DNA of 64,000 bases from Pseudomonas synxantha BG33R (GCF_000263715.2 NZ_CM001514.1:606936-670935); one strand, 5' to 3'; counted from the first letter of the stretch, positions 1-8,875 are shown. Made by a program: numbers and translations. Notes: generated by a model from the letters alone, not told the origin.

Positions 1-936
1 GGCAAAAAACGTCATATCGTGACGTTGCTTACTCGCAAGGTAACGGCTGAACAATTGCAGCGTGTCAGCTCGATCACGGCCCACTACGGGTTGAATATCG
101 ACCATATCGACCGTCTGTCGGGTCGTATGCCCTTGGACACCCCGGCCGACAAAGGCAAGGGCTGCATCGAGTTTTCTGTACGCGGTGAACCGGCTGACGC
201 GCAAGCGCTGCGGGCCGAATTCCTGAGCGTGGCCCAGGAGTTGAATGTCGACATCGCCTTCCAGGAAGATTCGCTGTTCCGTCGCAACCGTCGTTTGGCG
301 GTGTTCGACATGGACTCCACCCTGATCGAAGCCGAAGTCATCGACGAACTGGCCAAGGCAGCGGGAGTCGGCGAGCAAGTCAGCGAGATTACCGAGCGGG
401 CGATGGCCGGTGAGCTGGATTTCCGTGCCAGCTTCAAGGAGCGCCTGGCGTTGCTCAAGGGCCTGGACGTGAGCGTGCTGGACTCCATCGGCGCATCGCT
501 GCGCCTGACGGAAGGCGCCGAAACCCTGTTCGCCGAACTCAAGCGCCTGGGCTACAAGACCGCCATTCTGTCCGGCGGCTTCACCTACTTTGCCAAGCAG
601 TTGCAGGCCAAGTTGGGCATTGACTACGTGTTCGCCAACGAGCTGGAAGTGGTGGATGGCAAAGTGACCGGCGTGGCGGTCGAGCCGATTGTGGATGCGC
701 AGCGCAAGGCCGACCTGCTCAAGGAGTTGGCGCACAAGGAAGGCTTGCGTCTGGAGCAGACCATTGCGGTCGGCGACGGCGCCAATGACTTGCCGATGCT
801 GGCGATTGCAGGATTGGGTGTGGCGTTTCGCGCCAAGCCGTTGGTCAAACAGTCGGCCAAACAGGCGATTTCAACGCTGGGGCTCGATGGCGTGTTGTAT
901 CTGCTGGGCTTGCGCGACCGCGACGGTCAGTTATAA
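1..936 (+). CDS. serB: Phosphoserine phosphatase SerB (5' end outside window)
   Basis: Last step of L-serine synthesis: hydrolysis of O-phosphoserine in the cytoplasm. The reading frame is open from base 1, so the gene enters from the left; the GTG at 19 is internal, because the codons before it read GKKRHI as in other pseudomonad SerB proteins. An ACT-like regulatory segment is followed by the HAD phosphatase domain, with the nucleophile motif FDMDST (first Asp codon at 307), LSGGF and the C-terminal GDGANDLPM motif. It converges on psd, with a REP palindrome between them. Only the missing N-terminus limits the call. Confidence 0.95.
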   Translation, partial: GKKRHIVTLLTRKVTAEQLQRVSSITAHYGLNIDHIDRLSGRMPLDTPADKGKGCIEFSVRGEPADAQALRAEFLSVAQELNVDIAFQEDSLFRRNRRLAVFDMDSTLIEAEVIDELAKAAGVGEQVSEITERAMAGELDFRASFKERLALLKGLDVSVLDSIGASLRLTEGAETLFAELKRLGYKTAILSGGFTYFAKQLQAKLGIDYVFANELEVVDGKVTGVAVEPIVDAQRKADLLKELAHKEGLRLEQTIAVGDGANDLPMLAIAGLGVAFRAKPLVKQSAKQAISTLGLDGVLYLLGLRDRDGQL

Positions 937-965
937 GCCGATCTCACTGTAGAAATACAGTCAAA

Positions 966-999
966 AATGTGGGAGCCGGGCAAGCCCGGCTCCCACATT
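966..999. repeat. REP palindrome
   Basis: A single palindrome with 15-bp arms (TGTGGGAGCCGGG and its complement) around a CAAG centre, between the convergent serB and psd. It belongs to the GGGAGCCGGGC type of Pseudomonas REP. It could also act as a bidirectional transcription stop. Confidence 0.85.
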
Positions 1000-1016
1000 G
1001 GATGTCACCAGCAATA

Positions 1017-1877
1017 TCAGGCTTTAGCTGCGGCAATACCCTGGCCCATTTGCACTGGCGTACCCGCTGCCAGTTCTTCAGCCCACTTCACCTGATCCGG
1101 CCCGAACAGCACGATGGCGGTCGAGCCCAGCTTGAAACGGCCCAGCTCCGCACCTTTTTCCAAATGAATCGGCGCACGTGCGGCTTCGTCGTAGCGGAAG
1201 GTTTTCAGCTCGCGCTTGGGCGGCGTTACCAACCCGGCCCACACCGTCTCAATCGACGCGACGATCATCGCACCCACCAACACCACGGCCATCGGGCCGC
1301 GCTCGGTGTCAAACAGGCATACAACCCGCTCGTTGCGCGCAAACAGCTCCGGCACGTTTTCGGCGGTGGTCTGGTTGACCGAGAAAATTCGACCTGGCAC
1401 GTAGACCATCTCACGCAAGGTGCCGGCCAGTGGCATGTGCACCCGGTGGTAGTCTTTGGGTGACAGGTAAATAGTCGCAAAATCGCCGCCCATGAACGGT
1501 GCAGCCAGCGCCGCGTCGCCACCGAGCAATTCCAGCACGCTGAAGCTGTGGCCCTTGGCCTGGAACACACGGCCATGTTCGATCGGGCCTAGCTGGCTGA
1601 CTGCGCCATCGGCCGGGCTCAGCACGGCACCGGGAGTCTGGTCGAGCGGGCGGGCGCCGTCTTTCAGGGCTCGAGTAAAGAACGCGTTGAAGTGCTCGTA
1701 CGCGGTCAGGTCTTCAACCAGGGCCTGGGACATGTCCACCTGGTAGCGCTTGGCGAACCAGGCGGTGAAGGCGTTCTTGAACCAGCGCACGCGGCACTCG
1801 GCAATGCAGCCGGCCAGGCGCGAGAGCAAGTGGTGTGGCAGCAAGTACTGGCTGAGGATAAACAACTGCTTTTTCAT
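1017..1877 (-). CDS. psd: Phosphatidylserine decarboxylase proenzyme
   Basis: Makes phosphatidylethanolamine from phosphatidylserine at the inner membrane. The 286-residue product carries the LGST self-cleavage motif near its C-terminus (Ser252), where autocatalytic serinolysis creates the pyruvoyl cofactor and the alpha and beta chains; length and motif fit the bacterial type I family. The ATG start gives [10 protein letters not shown], as in pseudomonads. It lies just downstream of rhdA on the same strand (15 bp gap), so the two may be cotranscribed. Nothing unusual is seen. Confidence 0.96.
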   Translation of the reverse strand: MKKQLFILSQYLLPHHLLSRLAGCIAECRVRWFKNAFTAWFAKRYQVDMSQALVEDLTAYEHFNAFFTRALKDGARPLDQTPGAVLSPADGAVSQLGPIEHGRVFQAKGHSFSVLELLGGDAALAAPFMGGDFATIYLSPKDYHRVHMPLAGTLREMVYVPGRIFSVNQTTAENVPELFARNERVVCLFDTERGPMAVVLVGAMIVASIETVWAGLVTPPKRELKTFRYDEAARAPIHLEKGAELGRFKLGSTAIVLFGPDQVKWAEELAAGTPVQMGQGIAAAKA

Positions 1878-1892
1878 AACTGTCCTTAAACC

Positions 1893-2708
1893 TTAAATCT
1901 CAACGGGGGTGTCGGGGTGGTTGCCCCATTCGCCCCAGGAACCGGCATAGCCTTTGACTCGTGGATAACCGAGCGCCTTGGCCACCAGATAGGTGAAGCC
2001 AGAGCGGTGGTGAGTCTGGCAGTGGGTAATGATTTCTTTATCGCGGGTCAGCCCGAGCTCTTCGAGAACCTGTGGCATGTCGCGGCGGATGCGCAGGTTG
2101 CGCGCCTTGTCCATGCCGGCGGTCCATTCGAAATTCACCGCGCCGGGAATATGGCCCCCCTTGGCGGCGAGCACTTTTTCGCCGGAATATTCCAGCGGGC
2201 CGCGGGCATCCCAGACGCCCAGGTCGGCCGCGCCGAGACGGCTTTGCAGATACTCACGGGTAGCCGTGGGCCCATCGTGCAACGTGAGGCTGACGGGGCC
2301 GCCTGCCGGCGCAGGCACTTCGGTGGAGAGTGGGTACTTTTCCTCCAGCCATGCCAGCAGGCCGCCGTCGAGGTAGTGATATTTCTGGTGACCGATCACG
2401 TCGAGCATCCAGATAAAACGTCCGGCCCAGCCGCCGCCTTCGTCGTCATAGACCACGTAGGTCGCGTCCGGGGTGTGGCCCAGTTCGCCGAACAGTTTTT
2501 CCAGGTCGGCCTTGCTCGGCAGCAAGCCGGGTGCCGGCGGCTGGCCAAGTTGGGTGCGCTTGGGGTCAACAAAATGCGCGCCGGGGATATGCCCTTCGGC
2601 GTAGCGGGCGGCACTGGTGAGGTCCACCAGAATCAAGTGCTCGGCATCCAGTTGAGCGAGCAGGTCACTGGATTCGATCACCAGCGGCAAGCCAGAGAAG
2701 TCAGGCAT
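1893..2708 (-). CDS. rhdA: Thiosulfate sulfurtransferase (rhodanese)
   Basis: Two-domain rhodanese that transfers sulfane sulfur from thiosulfate to an acceptor such as cyanide. The active-site loop CQTHHRSG lies in the C-terminal domain with Cys230, the same loop and number as in Azotobacter vinelandii RhdA, which this protein closely resembles. I took the second in-frame ATG (MPDFSGLPLV, 271 residues); the upstream ATG adds only MPRRPH, which is not typical of the family. It is upstream of psd and downstream of the HDOD gene, all on one strand. Confidence 0.93.
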   Translation of the reverse strand: MPDFSGLPLVIESSDLLAQLDAEHLILVDLTSAARYAEGHIPGAHFVDPKRTQLGQPPAPGLLPSKADLEKLFGELGHTPDATYVVYDDEGGGWAGRFIWMLDVIGHQKYHYLDGGLLAWLEEKYPLSTEVPAPAGGPVSLTLHDGPTATREYLQSRLGAADLGVWDARGPLEYSGEKVLAAKGGHIPGAVNFEWTAGMDKARNLRIRRDMPQVLEELGLTRDKEIITHCQTHHRSGFTYLVAKALGYPRVKGYAGSWGEWGNHPDTPVEI

Positions 2709-2765
2709 GTGAGGTCTCCTGGGCACAAATGTTGGCGATTAAAGACGGCGATTGTAGCGCAAGCA

Positions 2766-4301
2766 TCAGGCGCTGCGGTTGGTAAAGCTGTGCAGGGCTT
2801 TTTCGATGCATTGGGCGGTTTTGCCGAACGCCTGCACGGTGGTTTCCGAGAACGGCCCGCCGCCTTGGTCCGCCACTACCAGCATCACCACGCGGCCATT
2901 GCAGCTCAGCGAACGCAGCAGCAAGTGCTCGCCCGTAAACAGGCGACGCAGGATAGGCGGCAGCAGGGCGGAAAACTGCGCATGGTTGTCGGGGGTCAGA
3001 CGCACCTGAGCGGACTTTTCCAGCAGGCGTTGCAGCAATGTGCTGTTGACCACATCCAGGCTCAGGTGCGCGGCGTCCCTGGGCAAGCCGTCGGCCTGAT
3101 GCACGCGCAAGGTGCTCAAGGCGCGATCTACCATGAATATCAGTACCCGCTGCATGCCACTGGCCACCAGGGCTTCCTTGGCACAGGTGGTCAGGTGCAT
3201 GGCGTTGGCAAAGCGGCTCGGCTCCACCAGCAAATCGGTGCAACGCGTGCGCCATACGGCCAGGGCTTCAGCCGTGGGCGGCGGCGCGGGCAACAAGCCG
3301 CGATGGACTTTTTGCACATGCCACGGCCAGATCAGCGACAGCGCCGGGTGCCAGAGGTCGGGCATCAAGGTGGTGCGGGCGCTCGTGACTGCCTGCTGGT
3401 GCGCCTGTTGTTGCACATCACTCAAGGGCACTTGCAGGTATAGCGCGGTGAGGTATTGCCAGCGTTCGGTGTGCGGGCAGGTCCAGGATTCCTGGGCGGA
3501 CATCGCCAGGCCGTTGGCCAGCAACACGGTATTGGCTGGTTGGTTCAGCCAGCGGCGCAGGTTGGGTTCGGCGTCGAGCAATTGCTGGTGGCGCAAGGCG
3601 TCGTCTTCGCGGGCAATATGCAGCGCCTTGACCAGCAGGCGTTGCTCGGTCAGCAGCAGCTTGTAGCCCTGCGAAACCCAGATCGGCAGGTGCCAGGCTT
3701 CGGTCAGGCCCCGGCACAGGTCCAGTAAGCGCACACCGAACAGTTCCTGCTCGACCTGGCGCGCCGACTGGCCCTTGTGAATCACCCGCAGCTCCCATTC
3801 CTCCAAAAGCTTGGGGTAGGCGACAGCCATCGGCCACAGTGGCGACAGAAACAGCAGGCTGCCCCAGTGGATGTCCTGCCATAGCCGCGCCAGGCGACTG
3901 CCGAACAAGCCGTTGGCTTGCTGGGACGCGTGCTGGCTGACCAGCAGCAGTTGGCGCAATGCGACTGGAATGTCTCCGGCCGGCACCGAAGGTAGGCGTG
4001 CCAGCAACTCCTCGGCACGTTTGAGGCCGAGGCGGTTAAGCGCTACTTCGAGGTTTTCGGCGGGCTCGGCCAGGCTCCCATGGGCTTGGCTGTTGGCCTC
4101 GCGCATCACGCTCAGCACCAGGGCCGGGCTGTTTTGCATCAGCTCGGCAATGTCTCGCAATGAACTGCGGCTGTCGCGGATGGCTTTGCACACGCGCTCA
4201 TGGTTGGCCTGGGGAACGGGCAGCAGCACGTCGTCAAGGCGCTTGATCCAAGCGGCGAGGGTGGTGGGGCGGTTCGTTGGGACTGTCGTTTCGATTGCCA
4301 T
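2766..4301 (-). CDS. HDOD domain protein
   Basis: A 511-residue cytoplasmic protein whose first ~200 residues match the HDOD domain, an HD-hydrolase relative without the catalytic HD pair that is common in signalling proteins. The C-terminal part (from about residue 370) reads like a GAF-type sensory fold but has no motif I can name with certainty. The start at MAIETTV is chosen by similarity to relatives; an ATG 11 codons upstream (4334) is also possible and neither has a clear ribosome site. It is divergent from motAB, so a link to motility is plausible but unproven. Confidence 0.8.
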   Translation of the reverse strand: MAIETTVPTNRPTTLAAWIKRLDDVLLPVPQANHERVCKAIRDSRSSLRDIAELMQNSPALVLSVMREANSQAHGSLAEPAENLEVALNRLGLKRAEELLARLPSVPAGDIPVALRQLLLVSQHASQQANGLFGSRLARLWQDIHWGSLLFLSPLWPMAVAYPKLLEEWELRVIHKGQSARQVEQELFGVRLLDLCRGLTEAWHLPIWVSQGYKLLLTEQRLLVKALHIAREDDALRHQQLLDAEPNLRRWLNQPANTVLLANGLAMSAQESWTCPHTERWQYLTALYLQVPLSDVQQQAHQQAVTSARTTLMPDLWHPALSLIWPWHVQKVHRGLLPAPPPTAEALAVWRTRCTDLLVEPSRFANAMHLTTCAKEALVASGMQRVLIFMVDRALSTLRVHQADGLPRDAAHLSLDVVNSTLLQRLLEKSAQVRLTPDNHAQFSALLPPILRRLFTGEHLLLRSLSCNGRVVMLVVADQGGGPFSETTVQAFGKTAQCIEKALHSFTNRSA

Positions 4302-4373
4302 GATTGGGGCGCGATCATCACTTGTGTTCAACACACCCGGAACGGGCCGAATTGGCTTTTCGCCTTAACGGGC

Positions 4374-4400
4374 TATAGTCTGGCGCAGTTTTGCCGATAA
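4374..4400 (+). promoter_or_regulatory. FliA (sigma28) promoter of motAB
   Basis: TATAGTCT, 11 bases, then GCCGATAA. This matches the sigma28 consensus TAAAGTTT-N11-GCCGATAA at 6 of 8 and 8 of 8 positions with exact spacing, and it sits 68 bp before the motA ATG. Flagellar motor genes are classic FliA targets. Confidence 0.82.
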
Positions 4401-4467
4401 GTAGAACAAGAGTTTTCTGCTGCACCCACTATGTCCATGAACCCGACGGCGCAAGTACCCATCTCCT

Positions 4468-5319
4468 ATGGCTAAAATTATCGGCATCATTGTCGTCATC
4501 GCAAGTGTGCTCGGAGGGTACGTCCTCTCCCACGGTAAAATCGCCGCACTGATCCAACCTTTCGAAGTGCTGATCATCGGCGGCGCCGCGTTTGGCGCAT
4601 TCTTGCAGGCCAACCCCGGCTACATGACCATGCACGTGATCAAGAAATCGCTGGGCATGTTCAGTTCGCGTTTTTCCCACACCTTCTATCTGGAAGTGCT
4701 GGGGCTGATCTACGAGATCCTCAACAAGAGCCGCCGCGAAGGCATGATGGCGATCGAAGGCGACATCGAAGACGCCGCCGCCAGCCCGATTTTCGCCAAG
4801 TACCCGGCCGTGCTCAAAGATGAGCGCATGACCGCGTATATCTGTGACTACCTGCGCATCATGTCCTCCGGCAACATGGCTCCCCATGAGCTGGAAGGCC
4901 TGTTCGACATGGAGTTGTTCAGCCTCAAGGAAGAGCTGGAGCATCCTTCCCATGCCGTGACCGGCATCGCCGATGGCATGCCCGGTTTCGGTATTGTCGC
5001 GGCGGTGCTGGGTATCGTGGTGACCATGGCGTCCTTGGGCGAGGGCGATCAAGCGGCCATCGGCATGCACGTGGGTGCGGCGCTGGTGGGTACCTTCTTC
5101 GGTATTCTCGCGGCCTATGGCTTCTTCGGCCCGCTCGCTACTTCCCTGGCCCACGATGCCAAGGAAGAGGTCAACCTCTACGAAGCGATCAAGGCGTGCC
5201 TGGTGGCTTCGGCATCGGGGATGCCGCCATCGCTGGCCGTGGAGTTCGGGCGCAAGGTGCTGTACCCCAAGCATCGCCCAAGTTTCTCCGAGCTGGAACA
5301 AGCGGTTCGCGGTCGCTAA
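4468..5319 (+). CDS. motA: Flagellar motor stator protein MotA
   Basis: Proton-channel stator subunit in the inner membrane. The 283-residue protein has four hydrophobic segments (near residues 1-20, 30-50, 168-190 and 200-222), a cytoplasmic loop between the second and third, and the channel prolines of the family (Pro172 in GMPGFG and Pro222 in FFGPLA, matching Pro173/Pro222 of E. coli). It is followed 3 bp later by motB and is preceded by a sigma28 promoter, so it is probably switched on late in flagellar assembly. Confidence 0.97.
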   Translation: MAKIIGIIVVIASVLGGYVLSHGKIAALIQPFEVLIIGGAAFGAFLQANPGYMTMHVIKKSLGMFSSRFSHTFYLEVLGLIYEILNKSRREGMMAIEGDIEDAAASPIFAKYPAVLKDERMTAYICDYLRIMSSGNMAPHELEGLFDMELFSLKEELEHPSHAVTGIADGMPGFGIVAAVLGIVVTMASLGEGDQAAIGMHVGAALVGTFFGILAAYGFFGPLATSLAHDAKEEVNLYEAIKACLVASASGMPPSLAVEFGRKVLYPKHRPSFSELEQAVRGR

Positions 5320-5322
5320 GCC

Positions 5323-6342
5323 ATGGAAAACAACCAGCCGATCATCATCAAGCGCGTCAAGCGCTTCGCTGCGGGGCACCATGGTGGTGCCTGGAAAATC
5401 GCATTCGCCGACTTTGCCACGGCGATGATGGCGTTCTTCCTGGTGCTGTGGCTGATGTCCACCGCCACGCCAGAACAGAAGATCGCCATCGCCGGTTACT
5501 TCAAAGACCCGATTGGCTTTTCGGAAAGCGGCACGCCGTTTGTCATCGACCTGGGCGGCTCACCGCAGTTGGCGCCTGAGCGCACCATCAACCCGGAAGT
5601 GCAGACCGAATCGCCCCAGGAAAAAATCCCGATTGAGCGCGATACGGTTGAGACCATGGCCGAGCAGGTCGAGCAGGAACGCCTGGAACTGTTGCTGCAG
5701 GAGTTGCAGACCAAGGTTGAGGAAAACCCGCAACTGCTGAAATTCAAGGATCAGATTTCGTTCGAGATCACGCCCGAAGGGCTGCGCATCCAGATCACGG
5801 ACGCTGCCAACCGGCCGATGTTCGACTCCGGCAGTGCGCGCTTGAAGCCGTACTTTGAAGACATCCTTTTGGCCATGGCCGACACCATCAAGGCGGTGCC
5901 GAACAAGATCAGCATCAGCGGCCATACCGACGCCAAGCCCTACGCGGGCCAGGGCGACTTCGGCAACTGGGAACTCTCGGCCAACCGCGCCAACGCCGCC
6001 CGCCGTGCGCTGGTGGCCGGCAGCTATCCGGACCCGCAAGTGGCACGGGTGGTGGGCTTTGCCTCATCGCAGTTATTTGATCCCAAAGACCCGTTCAACC
6101 CGGTCAACCGACGTATCGATATCGTGGTGCTGACCAAAAAAGCCCAGCGTGCGATTGAAGGCGACCAGCCACCGCCACCGGTACCGACTCAGGGCGATGG
6201 TGCGCCAGGCGAAGTGCCGGCCGACCCCAACGCACTGCCGCCTGAGCAGGAACCACTGCCGGCCCATGAGTTGCGGCAGAAGCTGAACCTGTTTGATGAT
6301 GGCGGGGTGAAGGATCCTACGGTGCCTGCGCCGGCCTCGTAA
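5323..6342 (+). CDS. motB: Flagellar motor stator protein MotB
   Basis: Partner of MotA that anchors the stator to peptidoglycan. One N-terminal transmembrane helix (about residues 27-48) contains the proton-binding Asp30 in FADFATAMM. A plug/linker region follows, then an OmpA-type peptidoglycan-binding domain (about 150-270, with SGHTDA and NRRIDIVV) and a Pro-rich tail. A strong bidirectional terminator lies 24 bp after the stop. The family match is complete. Confidence 0.97.
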   Translation: MENNQPIIIKRVKRFAAGHHGGAWKIAFADFATAMMAFFLVLWLMSTATPEQKIAIAGYFKDPIGFSESGTPFVIDLGGSPQLAPERTINPEVQTESPQEKIPIERDTVETMAEQVEQERLELLLQELQTKVEENPQLLKFKDQISFEITPEGLRIQITDAANRPMFDSGSARLKPYFEDILLAMADTIKAVPNKISISGHTDAKPYAGQGDFGNWELSANRANAARRALVAGSYPDPQVARVVGFASSQLFDPKDPFNPVNRRIDIVVLTKKAQRAIEGDQPPPPVPTQGDGAPGEVPADPNALPPEQEPLPAHELRQKLNLFDDGGVKDPTVPAPAS

Positions 6343-6365
6343 CTTATCTCTCTACAGCAGAAACC

Positions 6366-6394
6366 AAAACGCCCCGAATCATTCGGGGCGTTTT
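6366..6394. terminator. Bidirectional terminator between motB and the toxin gene
   Basis: Perfect 14-bp inverted repeat (AAAACGCCCCGAAT and complement) around one base. Its A/T ends give a T-run on both strands, so it can stop motB and the converging toxin gene. Confidence 0.9.
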
Positions 6395-6403
6395 CATTGG
6401 CGG

Positions 6404-6799
6404 TCAGAGTGGCAGGTAGGCTTTGACACCATTAACTACGCCTCGCATGTCGTCGGCGCACAGGCGTGGGACAAAGTACTCTCGGCCTTTTGTGCGAGTC
6501 TTTCTATGCAGCTTGTCGAGGCGCTCGAAGCTGACGGTATAAATCATGTCGCACTTCACCCAAAGCTCTTTATAACCATCGGACTGAAGTGGATTGGTGC
6601 GTAGCAAGTGGTGCCAGTCGTGCTGGGTTTCTGGCGCAGTAGAGGATATTGGCACCACGGTGCAGAGCTTGCGATTGTGGGTCGCGGTAGGCGATATCAC
6701 GACAACCTTGCGGATCTTCAGCATTTCCGGTGCAACAAAACCTCGTGTGAAGTCACACAGCAGCACGTCGCCTTGTTTGGGGTGATAGTAGAGAGCCAA
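6404..6799 (-). CDS. PemK/MazF-like toxin, no protein antitoxin seen
   Basis: 131 residues resembling the PemK/MazF endoribonuclease fold: GDVLLCDF near the N-terminus, then RKVVVISPTA and TVVPISSTAP, which align with the GDI..., RPALVLSP and V-PITS blocks of MazF. The start is TTG; an in-frame TAA lies two codons upstream, so no ATG is available, and GGGG about 9 bases before the TTG is the likely ribosome site. No antitoxin gene flanks it. Immediately upstream are a terminator and a chain of hairpins (see 6811-7054). It breaks the usual motB/rsgA neighbourhood, and a stretch inside it is A+T-rich for this genome (27 G/C of 60 at 6541-6600), which suggests transfer. The RNase activity is inferred from the family. 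Confidence 0.78.
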   Translation of the reverse strand: MALYYHPKQGDVLLCDFTRGFVAPEMLKIRKVVVISPTATHNRKLCTVVPISSTAPETQHDWHHLLRTNPLQSDGYKELWVKCDMIYTVSFERLDKLHRKTRTKGREYFVPRLCADDMRGVVNGVKAYLPL

Positions 6800-6810
6800 A
6801 TGTTAATTCC

Positions 6811-6840
6811 CCACAAAAAGCAAAGCCGCCCGAAGGCGGC
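6811..6840 (-). terminator. Terminator between the structured RNA and the toxin gene
   Basis: GCCGCC-TTCG-GGCGGC followed by TTTGCTTTTT on the minus strand. The plus-strand side has only a poor T-run, so it serves minus-strand transcription. It ends about 12 bp before the TTG of the toxin gene. Confidence 0.8.
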
Positions 6841-7054
6841 TTCATTCGACACGCAGCGGAGCTTGCTTCGCCCCTTCTGCGCCGCTGGATCAACCCCGAA
6901 AAGGATCCAGACTCCTGCCAGCTTTCGCTGGTGACGGAGCAATTATGGGCATCAGGAAATCTGAATACAAGCTGGCTTGTGTGTATGAGCCACCCAGTTG
7001 ATCCGGATTCTTGATGCCCGCTCCTGTTAAATCAATGGGCTAGGGCGTTCAGCG
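6811..7054 (-). ncRNA. Candidate structured RNA upstream of the toxin gene
   Basis: On the minus strand, behind a sigma70-like promoter, about 240 nt contain successive hairpins. GGGCATCA (7012-7019) pairs with TGATGCCC (6947-6954), extendable by about 4 bp with one G-U. CCAGC-GAAA-GCTGG (6918-6931) has a GNRA loop. CTGGATC/GATCCAG (6885-6910) and CGCAG/CTGCG (6852-6881) are further stems. The series ends at a UUCG-loop terminator (6811-6840). No convincing coding frame fits. It could be an antitoxin RNA, an independent small RNA, or a leader of the toxin gene. I do not recognise it as a known family. Confidence 0.45.
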
Positions 7055-7060
7055 CCGTGG

Positions 7061-7089
7061 TTTATGTGTATCAAGAAATTGACCGTCAA
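7061..7089 (-). promoter_or_regulatory. Sigma70-like promoter after rsgA
   Basis: On the minus strand, TTGACG (7084-7089, overlapping the rsgA stop codon), 17 bases, then CATAAA (7061-7066). It would start an RNA near 7054 that runs into the hairpin series and the toxin gene. Matches to consensus are 5 of 6 and 4 of 6. Confidence 0.5.
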
Positions 7090-8117
7090 TAACTGCTCTC
7101 AGGCAAGCTCGCAATAATCGACCGATAGCTGTTCATCCGCTGCTGTTGCACGCGTCCATCCTCCAGCGCCTTGAGCAATGCACAGCCCGGCTCGCGGTCG
7201 TGTTTGCAGTCGCGGAAGCGGCAGGTGCCGATCAGGTCGTTGAACTCGATAAAGCCCGCTTCCACATCGCTGCGGCTGACGTGGCCCAAGCCGAATTCAC
7301 GAATACCCGGGGAGTCGATCAACTCGCCGCCGCCGGGGAAGTGGAACAGCCTCGCGGTGGTGGTGGTGTGGGTGCCTTGCCCGGAAAGCTCCGACAGCGG
7401 CCCCACGCGGGTATCGACTTCCGGCAACAGGCTGTTGACCAGCGATGACTTGCCCACGCCAGACTGGCCGACAAACACGCTGATGCGCCCGTCCAGCTGC
7501 TGTTGCAGCTGTTCCATGCCGTTGCCGTGATGGGCCGACACTTCCAGCACCGGGTAGCCCAGGGTGCGATAGACCGCCAGCAACGCATTGAGCGCCGGGG
7601 CGTTCTGCTCGTCGATCAGGTCGAATTTGTTCAACAGCAACAGCGGGCGGATGCCGGCGTGTTCGGCCGCGACCAGGTAGCGGTCGATCAGGTTGGCATG
7701 GGGCTCGGGCAGTGGTGCGAACACGATCACAATCATGTCGACGTTGGCTGCCACCGGCTTGAGCTGGCCACGGCTGTCGGGGCGACGCAACTCGGTGCTG
7801 CGTGGCAACTGGGCGACGATCACGCCGATGCCCTGGTTGCCGGCGCGCCACACGACTTTGTCGCCGGTCACCAGCGCAGGCAGGTTGGCGCGCAGGTGGC
7901 AACGGGACACCGAGCCTGCGAGTTCGCCTTCCAGCGCCTCGACTTCGACTTGCACACCAAAGTGCGCGATTACCAGGCCTGTTTGTTCGGGGCCCAGGTC
8001 GCCGCCCTCGAGCGCTTCCACGGCGGAGGATTCACGTTTGGCGGCACGCGCTGCGCGTTCACCTTGAATCTTTTCGATGCGCCAGTTTTGGCGACGGTTG
8101 AGCTGGCGTTTGGCCAT
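7086..8117 (-). CDS. rsgA: Ribosome small-subunit biogenesis GTPase RsgA
   Basis: Circularly permuted GTPase that checks late 30S maturation. The 343-residue protein has an N-terminal OB fold, then the GTPase motifs in permuted order ([20 protein letters not shown]) and a C-terminal zinc finger with the Cys/His set of [15 protein letters not shown] chose the ATG giving [10 protein letters not shown], the usual start; an upstream ATG adds 8 unlikely residues. It is divergent from orn, as in other pseudomonads. Confidence 0.96.
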   Translation of the reverse strand: MAKRQLNRRQNWRIEKIQGERAARAAKRESSAVEALEGGDLGPEQTGLVIAHFGVQVEVEALEGELAGSVSRCHLRANLPALVTGDKVVWRAGNQGIGVIVAQLPRSTELRRPDSRGQLKPVAANVDMIVIVFAPLPEPHANLIDRYLVAAEHAGIRPLLLLNKFDLIDEQNAPALNALLAVYRTLGYPVLEVSAHHGNGMEQLQQQLDGRISVFVGQSGVGKSSLVNSLLPEVDTRVGPLSELSGQGTHTTTTARLFHFPGGGELIDSPGIREFGLGHVSRSDVEAGFIEFNDLIGTCRFRDCKHDREPGCALLKALEDGRVQQQRMNSYRSIIASLPESSY

Positions 8118-8225
8118 TGGTGTTCCGTGTCGATAATGCAAAAGTTGGGTAAAACGGTCGCGAGTCTAGCACGGCCCCGCCTGCTAAACTGCGCAGCTAC
8201 GCCAAGGTGCCAAGAGAATCAAGCC

Positions 8226-8768
8226 ATGCAAAACCCACAGAACCTGATTTGGATCGATCTGGAAATGACCGGTCTGAACCCCGACAGCGACGTCATCATC
8301 GAGATGGCGACGATTGTCACCGACAGCAACCTCAACACCTTGGCCGAAGGTCCGGTGATCGCCATCCACCACAGCGACGCCGTGCTCGCCACCATGGATG
8401 AGTGGAACACCCGCACCCACGGTAACTCCGGGCTGACCCAGCGTGTGCGCGACAGCCGCATCAGCATGGCCGAAGCCGAAGCCGAAACCATCGCATTCCT
8501 GGAAAAATGGGTGCCCAAGGGCAAGTCGCCGATCTGCGGCAACAGCATCTGCCAGGACCGTCGCTTCCTTTATACGCATATGAAGGCGCTGGAGAGCTAC
8601 TTCCACTATCGCAACCTGGACGTATCGACACTTAAGGAACTGGCTGCGCGTTGGGCCCCGGAGGTCAAGGACAGCTTCCATAAAGGCAGCACGCACCTGG
8701 CGCTGGATGATATTCGTGAGTCGATCGCCGAGTTGCAGCATTACCGCAAGCATTTCATCAAGGCTTGA
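8226..8768 (+). CDS. orn: Oligoribonuclease
   Basis: 3'-5' exonuclease of the DEDDh class that finishes RNA decay by cutting 2-5-mers, including pGpG from cyclic-di-GMP breakdown. The 180-residue protein starts [19 protein letters not shown], with the first Asp/Glu pair in [16 protein letters not shown] and HLALDDI carry later catalytic residues. The ATG at 8226 is the family start although the frame is open far upstream. It is divergent from rsgA. Confidence 0.97.
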   Translation: MQNPQNLIWIDLEMTGLNPDSDVIIEMATIVTDSNLNTLAEGPVIAIHHSDAVLATMDEWNTRTHGNSGLTQRVRDSRISMAEAEAETIAFLEKWVPKGKSPICGNSICQDRRFLYTHMKALESYFHYRNLDVSTLKELAARWAPEVKDSFHKGSTHLALDDIRESIAELQHYRKHFIKA

Positions 8769-8792
8769 TTCTACGGCGCCAGTGAGTGCCCC

Positions 8793-8875
8793 ATCGCAGG
8801 CAAGCCAGCTCCCACATTAGAATGGATTCGCAAATTCAAAGTGTGGGAGCTGGCTTGCCTGCGATACAGGCGACG
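8793..8875. repeat. REPIN (two inverted REPs)
   Basis: TCGCAGGCAAGCCAGCTCCC and its complement face each other across about 35 bp. This is the GGGAGCTGGCTTGCC class, lying between orn and the next gene. Confidence 0.9.

Noticed and set aside
1917..3443. A 508-codon plus-strand frame across rhdA and the HDOD gene
   Set aside because: It runs antisense through two well-supported genes, has no ribosome site, and its composition is that of a shadow frame.
6718..6942. A 74-codon minus-strand frame that could be a protein antitoxin upstream of the PemK-like gene
   Set aside because: It begins with TTG, runs through the terminator hairpin and overlaps the toxin gene out of frame; it has no antitoxin-like features.
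8793..8875. REP palindromes as CRISPR repeats or as ordinary terminators only
   Set aside because: They occur as scattered inverted pairs, not regularly spaced direct repeats; no cas genes are present, and the sequence classes are standard Pseudomonas REPs.
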